DNA of 64,000 nucleotides, taken from Heracleum sosnowskyi. Lineage: Eukaryota > Streptophyta > Magnoliopsida > Apiales > Apiaceae. The notes beneath the pieces were generated by a model that was given only the letters and a program-made list of their open reading frames with translations, searched no databases and was not told the DNA's origin. The position numbers and the translations under genes are program-made. Of this stretch, positions 42,522-54,399 are shown in pieces. Positions within the stretch are counted from its first letter, which is position 1; each line of letters begins with the position of its first letter. The DNA is taken from assembly GCA_030848705.1 (NCBI GenBank), contig CM061240.1, positions 130,684,998 through 130,748,997 on the forward strand, in the 5' to 3' direction.

Positions 42522-45500
42522 ATGTCAACCAAAGATCGTAGTTGGATGAATCGCCGGTTAGAAAGTAATCGAATAACACTTACTTCGGAGTATAAATTGG
42601 GTGTTGAAGAATTTATAAAATTTGCAATGGAAAATAAAGGAGTGCTTGAAGGTTACATGAAATGCCCTTGTATTAATTGTACAAATATAAATTGGGAGAC
42701 TATTGATAATGTTAGATATCATTTGATAGCTAGTGGCATTTGTCCGGGTTATAAAGTTTGGACATTTCATGGCGAGTCTTTACCAAAACGACAAAAAAAA
42801 GACCACGTTGTGAAGAAAGAGTGGTTGAACAACCGGTAGATATGGAGGCGATGTTAAGAGATGTTGGAGCCCAAATTTTTAGTGATGCCTTTGATCGTAA
42901 TAATGATAATACTAGTAATGCAAGTACTAGTAGGGTAGAAGAGCTTCCTAATGCAAATGCTTCCGAATTTTACAAAGAAGTCAATAGATGTGGAACACCC
43001 ATTTATCCGGGAAACACTAAGTACACAAAATTGTCTTTCTCTACGAGGTTGTTGCATTTTAAAAATACATCACATTGTAGTGAGAAGTCTTTTAATTTGT
43101 TACATGAGATTATTGGCGATGTTCTACCACCAAATAACACATTACCATTTACTTACTACGAGGTAAAAAAAATGGTGAAGGAATTAAAGTTATCATACGA
43201 CAAAATTGATGCATGTGAGAATAATTGTATGTTGTATTACGGGGATGAGAAAGACAAAATAATTTGTGATTATTGTCAAAAGGATCGTTATAAAAAAGCA
43301 CATGGGAAAAAGAGTACCACCATTCCCAACAAGATCTTAAGACATTTTCCTCTTATAAGTCGCCTTCAACGATTATTTATGTCAGAATATACGGCTAAAC
43401 AAATGACATGGTACAAGGATAGAGAGGTAAAAGAAGGAGAAATTAGTCACCCTGCGGATGGAGATGATTGGAAAAAATTTGACATTCAACACCCATCATT
43501 TGCTAAGGAATTTCGCAATGTACGACTTGGACTTTCAACGGATGGTTTTAACCCATTCGACAATTCTGGAAATAAAGTATACACGGTATGGCCGGTGGTA
43601 ATTGTTGTCTATAATCTTCCACCTTCGATGTGTATGAAACGACCTTACATGTTTTTGACTCTCTTGATTCCCGGTCCCGATAATACAAAAAAAGATCTTA
43701 ATGTATATCTTCGACCACTTATCAATGAGTTAAAACTTTTGTGGAATAGCGGAATTGAGACATTTGACCAATCACAAAAAAAAAATTCACATGAGGGCGG
43801 CACTTATGTGGACTATTAGTGATTTTCCGGCTTTAGCACAACTTAAAGGATGGTCAACAAAAGGTAAGATGGGATGTCCGGTTTGTCTTGGAAGTGTAAA
43901 AGGTTTTCAACTTAAAAAATGTGGAAAGGCATGTTGGTATGGCACTAATCGAGTTTTTTTTAGTGAAAATGATTCTTTACGGAAGAAAGGGTCTAAGTTT
44001 GCGAGTACGGAGAGGGCCGTGTTTAGAGGGCGGATGGGCGGTGACTATGAAAAATTGACATTTGATCATTTAGAATTTCCTCCACCCGGAAGTTTGACCA
44101 AATATCGAGCTTTGGGTTATGGAAAAGAACCCAATTGGACGAGCAAGCCAATTTTCTTTGAACTTGAATATTGGGAATCACTTGGTCTACGTCATTGTAT
44201 AGATGTCATGCATACCGAAAAAAATGTCTTCGAAAATGTATTTTACACAATTGTGGATGATCGTTTCAAGACAAAAGATCATAAAAAATCTAGGGCCGAT
44301 TGTAAGGAACTTAATTTGATGCCTAGTTTATGGTTACAAGGTGATGTGAAGCCTAAAGCACGCTTTACGCTTAATAGACCCCAACTTCGACTTTTATGTG
44401 AATGGGTATCATCATTGGATCTTCCCGACGGATGTTGCTCAAATTTATCTCGATGCGTGAAGTTGGACATTCTTAAATTTCATGGTTTAAAATCACATGA
44501 TTGTCACATTTTCATGCAAAAGTTGATGAGTATTGCGTTTCGTGAGTTCTTGCCTCGTGATATTTTAGAAGCCCTAGCGGCACTTTCAAATTATTTTGTG
44601 GATATTTGTTCAACAATTTTAGTACGTAGTGATCTAGAACTTTTGGAGAAATCCATAGTGAAGACATTATGTGTGTTAGAAACTATTTTCCCCCCAAGTT
44701 TTTTTGATATTATGGAACACTTGATCCTATACTTGGCCGAAGAATGTCGACTTGGGGGACCCGTTCACTATCGATGGATGTATCCTTTTGAACGATTGTT
44801 GAAATTTATGAAAGATAAGATCAAAAATAAGGCGCGGGTGGAAGGTTCGATTGCGGAACAATATGTCGAGGAAGAAACCGTCAACTTTTGTTCATTTTAC
44901 TTTAAATCAAATGTTGAAACGGTTCATAATACCGTGCGTCGAAATGAAGTTGTGGTTGAAAAACAAGATGATAGTATTTTGGAAGTTTTTAGATATCCAA
45001 TTGAGTGCAATGGAAAACATGTTGTTCGATACTTAGATGATGATGAACACTTCATTGCGGAATATTATGTTCTCTTGAACATGCCGGAGGTTCAACCATA
45101 TATTCGGTATGTTCTATTTGTGAAAAATGTTGTAATTTTTTTTTTAATTTTAAAGATTAAATTTTAATAATTCTCACTTATGTGTAGGGAATACGCATCT
45201 TATCCCCGTGCAACACCCGGAGAATTGGAATCACTTCTTAAGACTCACTTCAAAAGTTGGTTCAAAAGAAAGGTAACCATGCATACATATTATATTTCTA
45301 TTATTTATACAAATTTTAACATGCATACATATTATATTTCTAATATTTAATGATATTTAGATTCAAGATGATGTTGAGATATATCCACGGTTCAAAGATC
45401 TACTTCATGGACCGGCACGCACCGTATTCACATTTGAAAATTGTAAAGTTAATGGGTACAAGTTTTATTGTAGAAAAAATTCCGGTGTTATCGTCAAAGG

Positions 45501-46068
45501 TACTTCTCATGCAAATATCCTTGAAAATTATTATGGTCAACTAGAAGAAATTGTTAGACTCATTTATAGAGGTGGAAATCATGTGTATTTGTTTAAGTGT
45601 CATTGATTTGATTCCGCGGGAAGTGGTGTACGCATTGACAAAAATCGAGTTATTACCGTTGATATAAAATCAAGATTGAGGTCCAACGAGGTATTTGTTT
45701 TAGCAAGTCAAGCGAGTCAAGTGTACTATGCACCTAGTGTAGTAAACCCCCGTAGTAATATATATACGGTTGTTTCAATTAAAAAAAGTCATCTTGACGA
45801 ATCAATTACACTTTCCACCGAAAATCCATACCAAGAAGATACTTCAAATGCATCGACATCTTTTTCATTGTTTGTTGACTTTGGACAATATGAGCCAATT
45901 CCGAGAATTCGATCCGAAGATTATGATAATGATGAAGATATGGTTGAGGAAGAAGATGACAATGTCAATGAAAATGATGAAGAGTTAAATGAGGAAGACC
46001 AAGAAAATGAAAACGAAGACGAAGAGGATGAGGATGAGGATGATGAAGGCTATGAAAATATTCACTAG
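42522..46068 (+). pseudogene. TNP2-type CACTA transposase (frameshifts and a nonsense codon)
   Basis: ATG at 42522 follows a TGTAG acceptor. In order: transposase-associated domain (42540-42780, CPCINCTN, FHGES); TNP2 core with the first catalytic Asp in LSTDGFNPF (about 43543) and the second in HCIDVMHTEKNVFEN (about 44205); DUF4218 with YRWMYPFERLLKF (about 44780); intron 45107-45187; short exon to 45274; intron; then DUF4216 (45360-45780) and an acidic Asp/Glu tail ending TAG at 46068. The frame changes in an A run near 42795-42803 and again in an A run near 43778-43787. A TGA at 45604-45606 stands where the family has Trp after Cys-His. The enzyme cuts and joins the element ends. This copy is broken unless the A-run changes are sequence errors. 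Confidence 0.85.
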
Positions 46069-46239
46069 TGGTGATATTGTAACATTTCAAAGATGTTGTA
46101 ATGATTACAAATGTTATGACTAGTACTATGGATTGAGATTGTGATGAATTTGTAGCAACATGAATATTGTTATGATATTTTAATATAATTTTCAAGAGTT
46201 TGTTATGAGATTAGCATGTGATTGCATTATAGCATTTTC

Positions 46240-46560
46240 AACCATTTTTTACCATTTCCGTACAAGAAAACCGACCATTTTGGATTATTTCCGACGATTT
46301 TTGACCATTTAATTGCCAGAAAACCGACCTAAAAGAGTATTTCCGACGAATTTTAACCATTTAATTGCCAAAAAACCGACCAAAAAGAGTATTTTCGACG
46401 AATTTTAACCATTTAATTGCCAGAAAACCGACCATATTCTTGATCTGGCAGTCGGAAATGAGTTGGTCGGAGAGACTTCCACCACCCCTCTCTCACGCGC
46501 TACTGCTTTAAAACCGACCAAATACCAAAACCGACCAACATCGGTCGGAAATGTGTTTCC
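46240..46560. repeat. Internal array of CACTA-3 subterminal motif
   Basis: ACCGACCATTTT, ATTTCCGACGA, AACCGACC and GGTCGGAAATG repeats, with a diverged unit of about 58 bp repeated three times (46310-46440). They lie just after the transposase gene, far from both ends. This is the element's terminal-type motif in an internal position. Confidence 0.75.
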
Positions 46561-48900
46561 TATTTTTTTAATTTTTTGATTGGTTCAAAATATAATATAG
46601 TAAATTAAATATATATGTTACGAACTCTAAATATATCCCTAAATTATAGAAAAATATAATTAGTGAACTTTCTTTTTTTTAAAAATATTTTTCCTCATTA
46701 CTTTAAAATATACTAGAAACTAAATAATTTGAAATCATCGTACAACATTATTAAAAAATGTATAATATCATGTAATGGTCTTTCCTAAGTTAGATGTTTT
46801 GTTAGGGAAGAAAAAGAAGTAAAAATTTGTTCTTTCAAAAAATTTAATAAGTAAACGTCTATTTCTCTCAATGTTGGAGTTTAGGATTTGGATTTTGTTT
46901 GACTGTAGCCTAGGGTTAGATAGTATGAAAATTTAAATTAACTTTTTAACTAATCCAACGGATATTGAAAGAGGTAGGTAACGTACTAATCTACAAAAAA
47001 TCAACTCATTTCAAATTAATCTATTGGGTTTTTATAATAAAAATATTAATTTACACTTAAATTTGGCTTAGGGTTACATTTAAAAATAAATAAATTAAAG
47101 TCTTATCCGATCTAACCGTACGGATCTGGAAACATGTAGTTCACATATTTCTACAAAAAAAATAAATTTTCTTGAAGTTCTTTTGTTATGTTTTTATAAC
47201 GAAAATGCCTTTTTGAAAGTTATAACCGACCATTAGGGTATCACAATGGTCAATTATAACCCTTTTTGATATATTTATACTAATTATAATAAATTTATAA
47301 TTCTTCCATAAATTTTTAATACATTGGACTACCTAATAATTATTATTATTAATTTTGAAAATATTAATTTGAGGATTTATTTTTGAAATCAAAATTCTTG
47401 ACTACAGGTTCCAGTTATATATATTGTTAGATTCTCAATATTTATCAATTGTCGTTGTTGTTACAGTGGTTTGGTGCCAGTTCACCTAACTAGGAGGGCC
47501 GGGTTCGAATCTTCCCCAAGCTGGTTTTGGTAGAAATATATTTCACATCCCGCTCTTTTTGTTTTGGTGAAAGTTAAAACACCCGTCTTCAATAATTGAG
47601 GGACACATGTAATTCAATACTACGTCGTTTGACAATAGATATAGTGGGGTTTTATACCTTTTCTTTGCAAAGTGGGGTTTGTCGCATACAATCGCTCTGC
47701 TAGGGTTTGAGCGACCGACATTCAATTGCTTAGTTCCTCCATAATCAACTACATCTGGTACCATAATCCTAATCTATATCTGCATATACCATCATATATC
47801 GACTATATATGCATGTCTGTTTATTTTTGTTGCTTTAAAATCCATTTATGTTGCTTCATAATCCAATTTTGTTGTTTCATAATGCATTCTTGATGATACT
47901 ATGTCTATTTCTGATAATATATGTATGTCTTGCTTGATCAATTGATCTGTCACTTTCTTAATTTTTGATTTGTTTAGGTTTTTGCTTTTTTGCTCTGTTC
48001 TCTTGAATTATGTTTTTGATCTATCAATATGATTCGTCTTGATATATTTTGGTGCAAGTGCTCTCTCTCTCTCTCCCCCCCCCTCTTTCTCGGGATGTGT
48101 GTGTCACTGTGTGTCTTTCTTCTCTCTCGGGTGATTTTCTTCTTGGATGTGTGTCTCTGTGTGTCTTTCTGGGTGGTTTGCATGCATTCTTAAAGTTTCA
48201 CTCTGCGTAAAATTATAAAATTGGTTATGATTTATTTTTAATTTCTATATATAAAATATGCCTCTCTATGCGTTAAAATATATGGGTTGTATGCTCTCAC
48301 TGTATTAATTTATCAGTAATAGTGTTAATTCTCGATAATTTTCGTTGTTTTTATAATGATATGGAACCTATAGTTAATTAGTAGGGGGGCTGATTTAATT
48401 ACGTGCAAAAAATAAGTTATTTTTTTGTGTAAATATAAGCTCTTAGCTGCCTTGCTCCAAAGTGTGATAATCTGTGAGCATTTTATATCCTTTGAAAGCT
48501 TTATTTTCTAAATCTTTTGCATCTTCCGTTTTACGCACGTCTCTGTAAAAGTTGTAATCTTGAGAAGTATATATCCTTTGCTCTTAGCATTCTGTAAGAG
48601 ATTTAATTTAAATCCAATTATTATACACATATGTAAGAGTTTTGTAATTACAAATCCTTCTCTTTTTGCTTCTGTGATAGACGAGGAAATTCAACTATGC
48701 TATAGAAACATTGTAGTTAAGCTTAAATTGTACAAAGGAGATTAATTGGGACATGAAAACCTTCTGTGCTTTATTAATTTGTAAGCTATTAGGTGATTGA
48801 TGATCATGCTTATTTTTGTCATGATATTAATGTAATGCTTATGATTAATCTTGATGCCATTTACAGTGATATATATATTTATATATATTATATATGTTTA
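46561..48900. other. CACTA-3 spacer between its two genes
   Basis: No gene is seen. A CT-rich leader lies at 48058-48180, followed by an intron-like stretch, which suggests the promoter and 5' UTR of the second gene start near 48000. A tRNA-like patch is noted separately. Confidence 0.45.
47455..47525 (+). repeat. tRNA-like (possible SINE) patch
   Basis: GGGTTCGAATC fits a pol III B box, and the stretch ACAGTGGTTTGGTGCC about 30 bases upstream could be a weak A box. This is the arrangement of a tRNA-derived SINE head. No poly(A) tail or target duplication was found, so it may be a remnant or chance. Confidence 0.3.
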
Positions 48901-48911
48901 TTTTGTAGTCC

Positions 48912-51787
48912 ATGGCACCAAGAAAGAACAAGGGAAAGTCAAAGGAGATTGTGTCTAGAGGGAGTACCAATGGGAGGGATGCAAGGACTGCAAGGGCGGC
49001 AAGGGCTGTAGGTAGTAGTTCAAACAGAGGCAGTAGTTCAAACAGAGGCAGAATGCAAACTCCAAGCCCGCCAAGAACTCCGCCAAGTCCAGAAAGTCCT
49101 CCAAGTAGTCCATAAAGGCCAGCAAGTCCGCTTGATCCTAATACGCATAGAATGACACCTGCCGAGGAGCGTGCTTGGAGGGGCCGCAAGCCCAGAACAA
49201 ATTCAATGGGTAGGTTCGGGGAGACGAGGCCCACAAAACCTGAACGCATAGACATTCACGGGGGGCGGTAAATTATAAACTCAATTTATTTCTAGTTAAA
49301 ATAATATATACAAGATATTGAATTATTTTCCATGGATTTTGTTGTAATTGGTTATCATTTATTGTGGATTGCGTGCAGTATTTTTGACGACACTGCCAAA
49401 AAGACTTTGCTTGCAATTATCAGTGAGCACTGGCCGGCGGGATTGTACACCTACACTGATATTTCTGCAAAACACCCCGGGTGGATGGATGGCGTTATAA
49501 CTGAGTTTAAGGTATATCATCATACGCTATGTATTTTTTTTATTATGTACATACAGTTGGACACTTATATTTTTGCAAGAGCACTACAAGAATGCTATAT
49601 ATATATATAACCTGTTTTACATATATATACATACTATTATTGTTTTTCAGTATTTTTACAAGAATTTGAGGGGCCAAAGTCGGTTTGAGGCCACTCATAG
49701 CATTAAGGAGCATGTGAAGAGATTGTGCAAAAGAATGATGAATGAGGAGAAGGATCGTTTGCACAAAAAGATGGCGGAAACTGGAATGTCGGCTCAGGAC
49801 TTGAGGCCGTCCTATTTCCATCGAATTCTGTGGGACCAGCTGTTGAAGTTTTGGGATAGCGAGGGTCATAAGCATCGGGCTTCAGTTGGAGCAAACAATC
49901 GGAAAAAAGTTTCTACCTTGCATAGTGCAGGTGCAAAACCATTTGAGGCTATTGAAATGGTAAAGTTATTACTTGTCATTTTTACTGGTATCTTTTCTCC
50001 TTTAGATTTATTATATATGTTGTTATAATATTTGTAAATCGTTCATTAACTATTGTAAACATTGAGTAGGAAATGACAAGAGCGAACAAAGGAAAGAAGC
50101 CAAGACGTCTTGAGCTATGGGAACAGACACATACCACTGCAGCTTCGAGGATGGCTAACAGGGGGGAAGTGGGGCCCCATTAGTGTACACTACGCCGGAA
50201 GCCATGGCAATTGCGGTTAGTGTGCCTAATTGTATTGTATTTCTGTCTAATTTTTTATTTTTGTGTTTTCTGTCGTATATTGAGTACATGCATATGTGAC
50301 AGTTCTATACCTTTCTAAGGCAATTTAAATTCAATATGCATATTTTCAACTCATGGTAAATGAGGATAATGCTTCTATTTTAACTAACAGATTTATAAGT
50401 TAAATTAATATATGAATTGAAGTAAGGCTATAAAGGGAACTCTAGTAAATATTAGCATTAACTAAAATTAAATTATCAAAAAAGATAAAATTTTAGAAGT
50501 CTTTACGGTGTAGCAAAGTACATCAAAGTACGACACAAAAATCAAAGATTTATATAACTAAATATCCCTCTTTTCTTACTTGTTTAGATATCTACTGAAA
50601 ATTTATAGTTTTAATTTTTTAAATGGTACATATGTTGTGACTCATACGTCTACAAGAAGTAGCACTGTATATAAACTATAAATTAAGTTCAATAATGTTT
50701 CAATATAATAAAATAAAATTGTGATGCATGAAGCCATGGAAATTGCGGTTAGTGTACCTAATTGTGATTCTGTCTAATTTTTTATTTTTGTGTTTTCTGT
50801 CTAAAGTACGTACATAATGGTGTGCACCAAAATTCATGAATGCAGTACTGAAATTAATTGTCTTGCAATATTATATATGATGATTGGCCTGCTTGTATAG
50901 ATTTCACTACAGCGTGAAGGAGTTGACCTAACTCCTGGAATAGAGTTGACTGAGCCTATACAGTGGTGGTTGCAGGCTACAACTAATGGAGCTGAGAAGC
51001 CCAAAAAGAATCGACTCATTGGTTTTCCGAATGTTCCCGCAAGCTCATTGCTTCCTGATTTGGCTCACCATTACAGAGAAGGCACTCGAGGAGGGGCTAG
51101 TTCCTCATCCTCGGCCCCCAACCGTTCCCCCACTATCCCAGATCATCTCTTCGTGCAGGTTGTATATTTAATGTTACTTATTATTTGAATAACTTCACAC
51201 TCTGCACACATTACTTTGTTCCAGAAACAGTTACACATTTATCAGTTTTTAAATTAAAGCTGTTGGTACACATTTTTTTGTGCAGGTTGTCCGACATGCT
51301 GTCACTAGTGCGCAAGCTGACCCAGCTTATTTCCAAAGGCAGCTTGATGACAGGGAACTAGAAGGCCTGGCTAGAAATCTCCTTGAGGTATCTGATCCTG
51401 AGAGTAGGGGTAACTTTAACAATGTGTTCTTCCGGGAGGTGGTGAATGTTGTCACCTCGATCATGAAAGATATTTGTAATAAATATGAGGAGGAGACACA
51501 AGCCGTAAGCCTACTATATTTAGTGTATATTTATATCTCTTTTGCATGTTTTTTTTATGGGCCATATATAACAAGATATAGTAAAAGTAGTACTTCATGT
51601 TTATTTTAAATTTTGATGTTTGTGTACATTCAGCCGCATGTATGAGTGAATTTTAATGTGCTTTTTGTAGGCTATTGAAGAAGCAAATCAAGAATTCACT
51701 AAGGGGGAAAGTTCTGAGTATGATGACTCTGGCAGCGACGGTGAAGCAGGGCGCGCAAATGATGACCATGGTGATGCTGAAATGTAG
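48912..51787 (+). pseudogene. TNPA-type CACTA gene (transposase_24 / Ptta family), seven exons, damaged
   Basis: Exons by splice sites: 48912-49268, 49379-49511, 49650-49959, 50070-50213, 50901-51158, 51285-51504 and 51671-51787, ending in TAG. It starts MAPRKNKGKSKE. The third exon has the family core YFHRILWDQLLKFWDSEGHK followed by NNRKK. Later exons are acidic with helical stretches. In CACTA elements this second protein binds subterminal repeats and helps transposition. Lesions: a TAA at 49113-49115 in the Pro/Ser-rich first exon, and a frame change in the G run near 50160-50166. It follows the transposase by 2.8 kb in the same direction. Confidence 0.75.
49960..50900. other. Introns of the TNPA-type gene
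   Basis: Apart from the exon at 50070-50213 this is AT-rich intron. A 60-base phrase around the fourth-exon donor (AAGCCATGG...GCGGTTAGTG) is repeated at 50730-50800, so a local duplication lies inside the intron. Confidence 0.45.
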
Positions 51788-52229
51788 TCAGCTAGGTCTG
51801 GGATGTAATTGACATGGCCATAGATGTTTTTGGTTGTTTTTAGTAGATGCTCTGTTCGTAATGACTTGTTGTTACTTTGTTTGAACTAAACTTTGCTGGG
51901 AAGTTAGTTTTCATTTATGGTTCATGTTAAAACTTTGTTGGGAATTGTTGGGAACCTTGCTGGTTATGTTGTTGGTTTTTGTTTATGGTTGATGTTGAAA
52001 CTTTGTTGGATGTGTAACTTTATGTTTGTAATGGATGATCTAGCTTATGGTTTTCTGCAATTTTATGTTTGTAACTTTGTTTCCTTTATGTTTGCTTATG
52101 TTTTTATATTTGCAATTTCTTGATTTTAGTTTGGTAAACAGGAAGTAGCAGTAGTGTATTAGCTAGCATATACACAACAAAAATAACCCAGAAAACTGAC
52201 CATGTGAATATTGAATTGGTGGGTTATCA

Positions 52230-52656
52230 GTGGTCAAAAATGACTATACGGGGACCACAAATAAAACGCACCGTATTGACATAACCTACCACATTGTTAC
52301 CTACCAGTGATGGTCGGTTGCATATGACGTGGCATCTGCTCAAAACGCAGCGTTTTGATATTTCCAACCGACATGTTTCCGATCATAGATGGTTGATTTT
52401 AATGGTGACGTGCCATTGGACACGTAGATGCCACATGGGTCTCCTTGCACAAGTGTAAAAAGTGAACACCGACCGGGAAGGCGGTCGGCTGCGGTCGATA
52501 ATAAGGGTGATAACCGACCGTGGTGTCATTTACGACCAGGTTTCAGCCGACCACTTCCATCGGTCGGTAAGTGGTCGGTTATAGTGTTTGTACCGACCGA
52601 TTCGTGTTATTTCCGACGAATGTTGTTGGTCACAAATGCGCGTTTTTCTTGTAGTG
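52230..52656. repeat. CACTA-3 right subterminal array and TIR
   Basis: GGTCGGTT, ACCGACCG, GGTCGGCT and related words lie in dense order from 52310 on. They end in the inverted terminal repeat. Confidence 0.8.
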
Positions 52657-52659
52657 AAT

Positions 52660-53265
52660 GGATAATGAAGTCAAAATGTCTGCAGGTCCTATGAGGCAAA
52701 GTAGTTCTCCTGCTCGATTTTTCTCCAACCTTACTAGTTAATCTGGTATTGTTCAAGTTCTTGATCTTTTTATAATGATTAAAATTTTACATTATCTTTT
52801 GTAGGTACAGAGTCCTCTAACCTTTTAATTCTTTAATTTCTGTATTATTATCTCCTACTTGGTAAGATAGATTTACAAGAGAATCATATAATAATTGTAG
52901 TCTGTAGATTGCTACTAAGTAAAAAGGTCAAAACTAATGTTAAAGAAATAGTAAACCTGTATCTCACATTTAGGGGGAGACTGATGTACACAGACGTACC
53001 TTACCTTTTACCCTAATTAGAGAGGTTGTTTTGACAGTGAAATAACATCCAAAACTCATATTAATGCTCTGAATTTTCTGTTCAAAATTCAATTTTAAAT
53101 AAATGTGTTAAGTTAGAGCTGATATATTTCTTTTACTTGCTGCTAAAATATTCAAAAGATCGATATGTGCAGCTATTGGTTTGAATATCTTAGCAGATCT
53201 CTAGAGTAATTATCCGATCAGTTTCTATATATGAAATATAAAAAATCTCTTGGTCACTTCCAGGG
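52660..53265. repeat. Duplicated segment copy 2, part 4, and right flank
   Basis: 52660-52860 matches 13638-13840, including the end of the possible bHLH exon (here SSSPARFFSNLTS). From 52866 on copy 1 has no counterpart because an LTR begins there. 52866-53265 has no visible gene. Confidence 0.8.
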
Positions 53266-53819
53266 TGTTGTGGAATAAAAACTGTGCTTGCGAATTTAAT
53301 GCTAGGGTTAGAAAGCTTCTTGCTTTAATGGTTGTTCTCGTGTTTCGTGACTAAATCGGTCCTCACAAGATGCCTACGTATCTCAATTCGTAATTGAGAA
53401 TCAAGCCAAAGATGTAGTTCTGATTGAAGGATCATGTCCTTTATATAGGCGTCACGAGCCTTGTATTTAGGGTATGTTTGGGAGACTTAGCGAATAAGTC
53501 TACTTTTTGACGGTGGATAAGGATTGTATTCCTTGGTGGGCAAGTCCTTATCGTAGGATAAGGACTGTGACTACTTATTTCGTTTGATTGAGATTCTAGA
53601 TCCCTCTTTGTAGGAGGCAGACTTTTTGAAGAATTTATGACACTTTAGACTCTTTTTATGAGCTATATATTTTCCCTATTTATTAATTTTGTAATTAATA
53701 AATAATTATGGTTTCGGGCCTTGTGTATCGGGTCGTATTCTTGGACCAATTCAGGTCTAATTAATACATCATTAATTATATTTCTAGGATTATTTTTAGC
53801 CCATATCATTTGCCCCACA
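53266..53819 (-). repeat. LTR of a Tat-1-related gypsy element (Tat-3), minus strand
   Basis: In reverse complement it begins TGTGGGGCAAATGATATGG, has a TATATAAAGG box (about 53438-53447) and the block CGTAGGCATCTTGTGAGGAC, and ends CACAACA. It is 554 bp, against 515 bp for the Tat-1 LTR, and clearly diverged. The same 3' UTR words (TTTCCTAGAAAT) follow at 53820, so this is a 3' LTR with interior to its right. Confidence 0.8.
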
Positions 53820-54399
53820 ATTTCTAGGAAAACTTTTCAAGCTTTCGTAGAAATTATATTGACCTTTTTCGAGATTCAGGGTCTTTTTTATCCTTTACCT
53901 AGGACTTTATTTACACTAGTGTTTCACAAGTATCGCCTTATTGCAAAGTGTGGAGCGACCTACATATTTATGACGATTGTCGCCTTATTCGAGGCTAATT
54001 TGACATTTGTATGAACCTTTCACCGTTTATATTGTCTAAATTTCATGGTCATTCTAAAAAAGAATGTCTTAATTTCAAAAATTTTGGGGAAAACGATCCT
54101 TTATTTGCGCCTTTCTTAGGCAACTACGGGGCTTTTTATGTATTATCTACATAAATTATTGCCCTTCTTACCAAGGAAATATTTAAATAATATCTCTTGT
54201 ATTTTTCCTAATATTTCAGGAATTTTCATGTACCCACAAGTATTTTTAATAATTATTCCTAATATTTAAGGAATTTTCATGTACCCACAGGTATTTTTAA
54301 TAATTATTCCTAATATTTAAGAAATTTTCATGTACCCACGGTTATTTTTTATAATTATCCTTAATATTTTAGGAATTTTTATGTACCCACATGTATCTA
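53820..54399 (-). mobile_element. Tat-3 3' UTR with 51-bp tandem array
   Basis: TACCCAC occurs at 54231, 54282, 54333 and 54384, exactly 51 bp apart, within units like CCTAATATTTAAGGAATTTT. It is the positional counterpart of the 55-bp array in Tat-1, but with unrelated sequence. CACTA-5 interrupts the fourth or fifth unit at 54400. No antisense gene is visible before the interruption. Confidence 0.8.

Larger units (their letters stand above)
41620..52656 (+). mobile_element. CACTA-3, nearly autonomous CACTA (En/Spm) element
   Basis: The left end is CACTACAAGAAAAGTGGGCA and the inverted right end CACTACAAGAAAAACGCGCA, followed on both sides by TTTGTGACC. Target duplications are AAT (41617-41619, 52657-52659), and the empty site is at 13635-13637. 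The 11.0-kb element has the two usual CACTA genes in the same orientation, TNP2-type transposase and a TNPA-type (Ptta/En/Spm, transposase_24) gene. Both carry lesions. Subterminal words are ACCGACCA and TGGTCGGT. Confidence 0.93.

Noticed and set aside
42522..46068. CACTA-3 transposase as an expressed host-domesticated gene
   Set aside because: It lies inside intact TIRs and a target duplication and has frame lesions, so it is an ordinary element copy.
53721..54014. 97-codon ORF across the Tat-3 LTR end
   Set aside because: It spans the LTR boundary into the 3' UTR and has no family resemblance.
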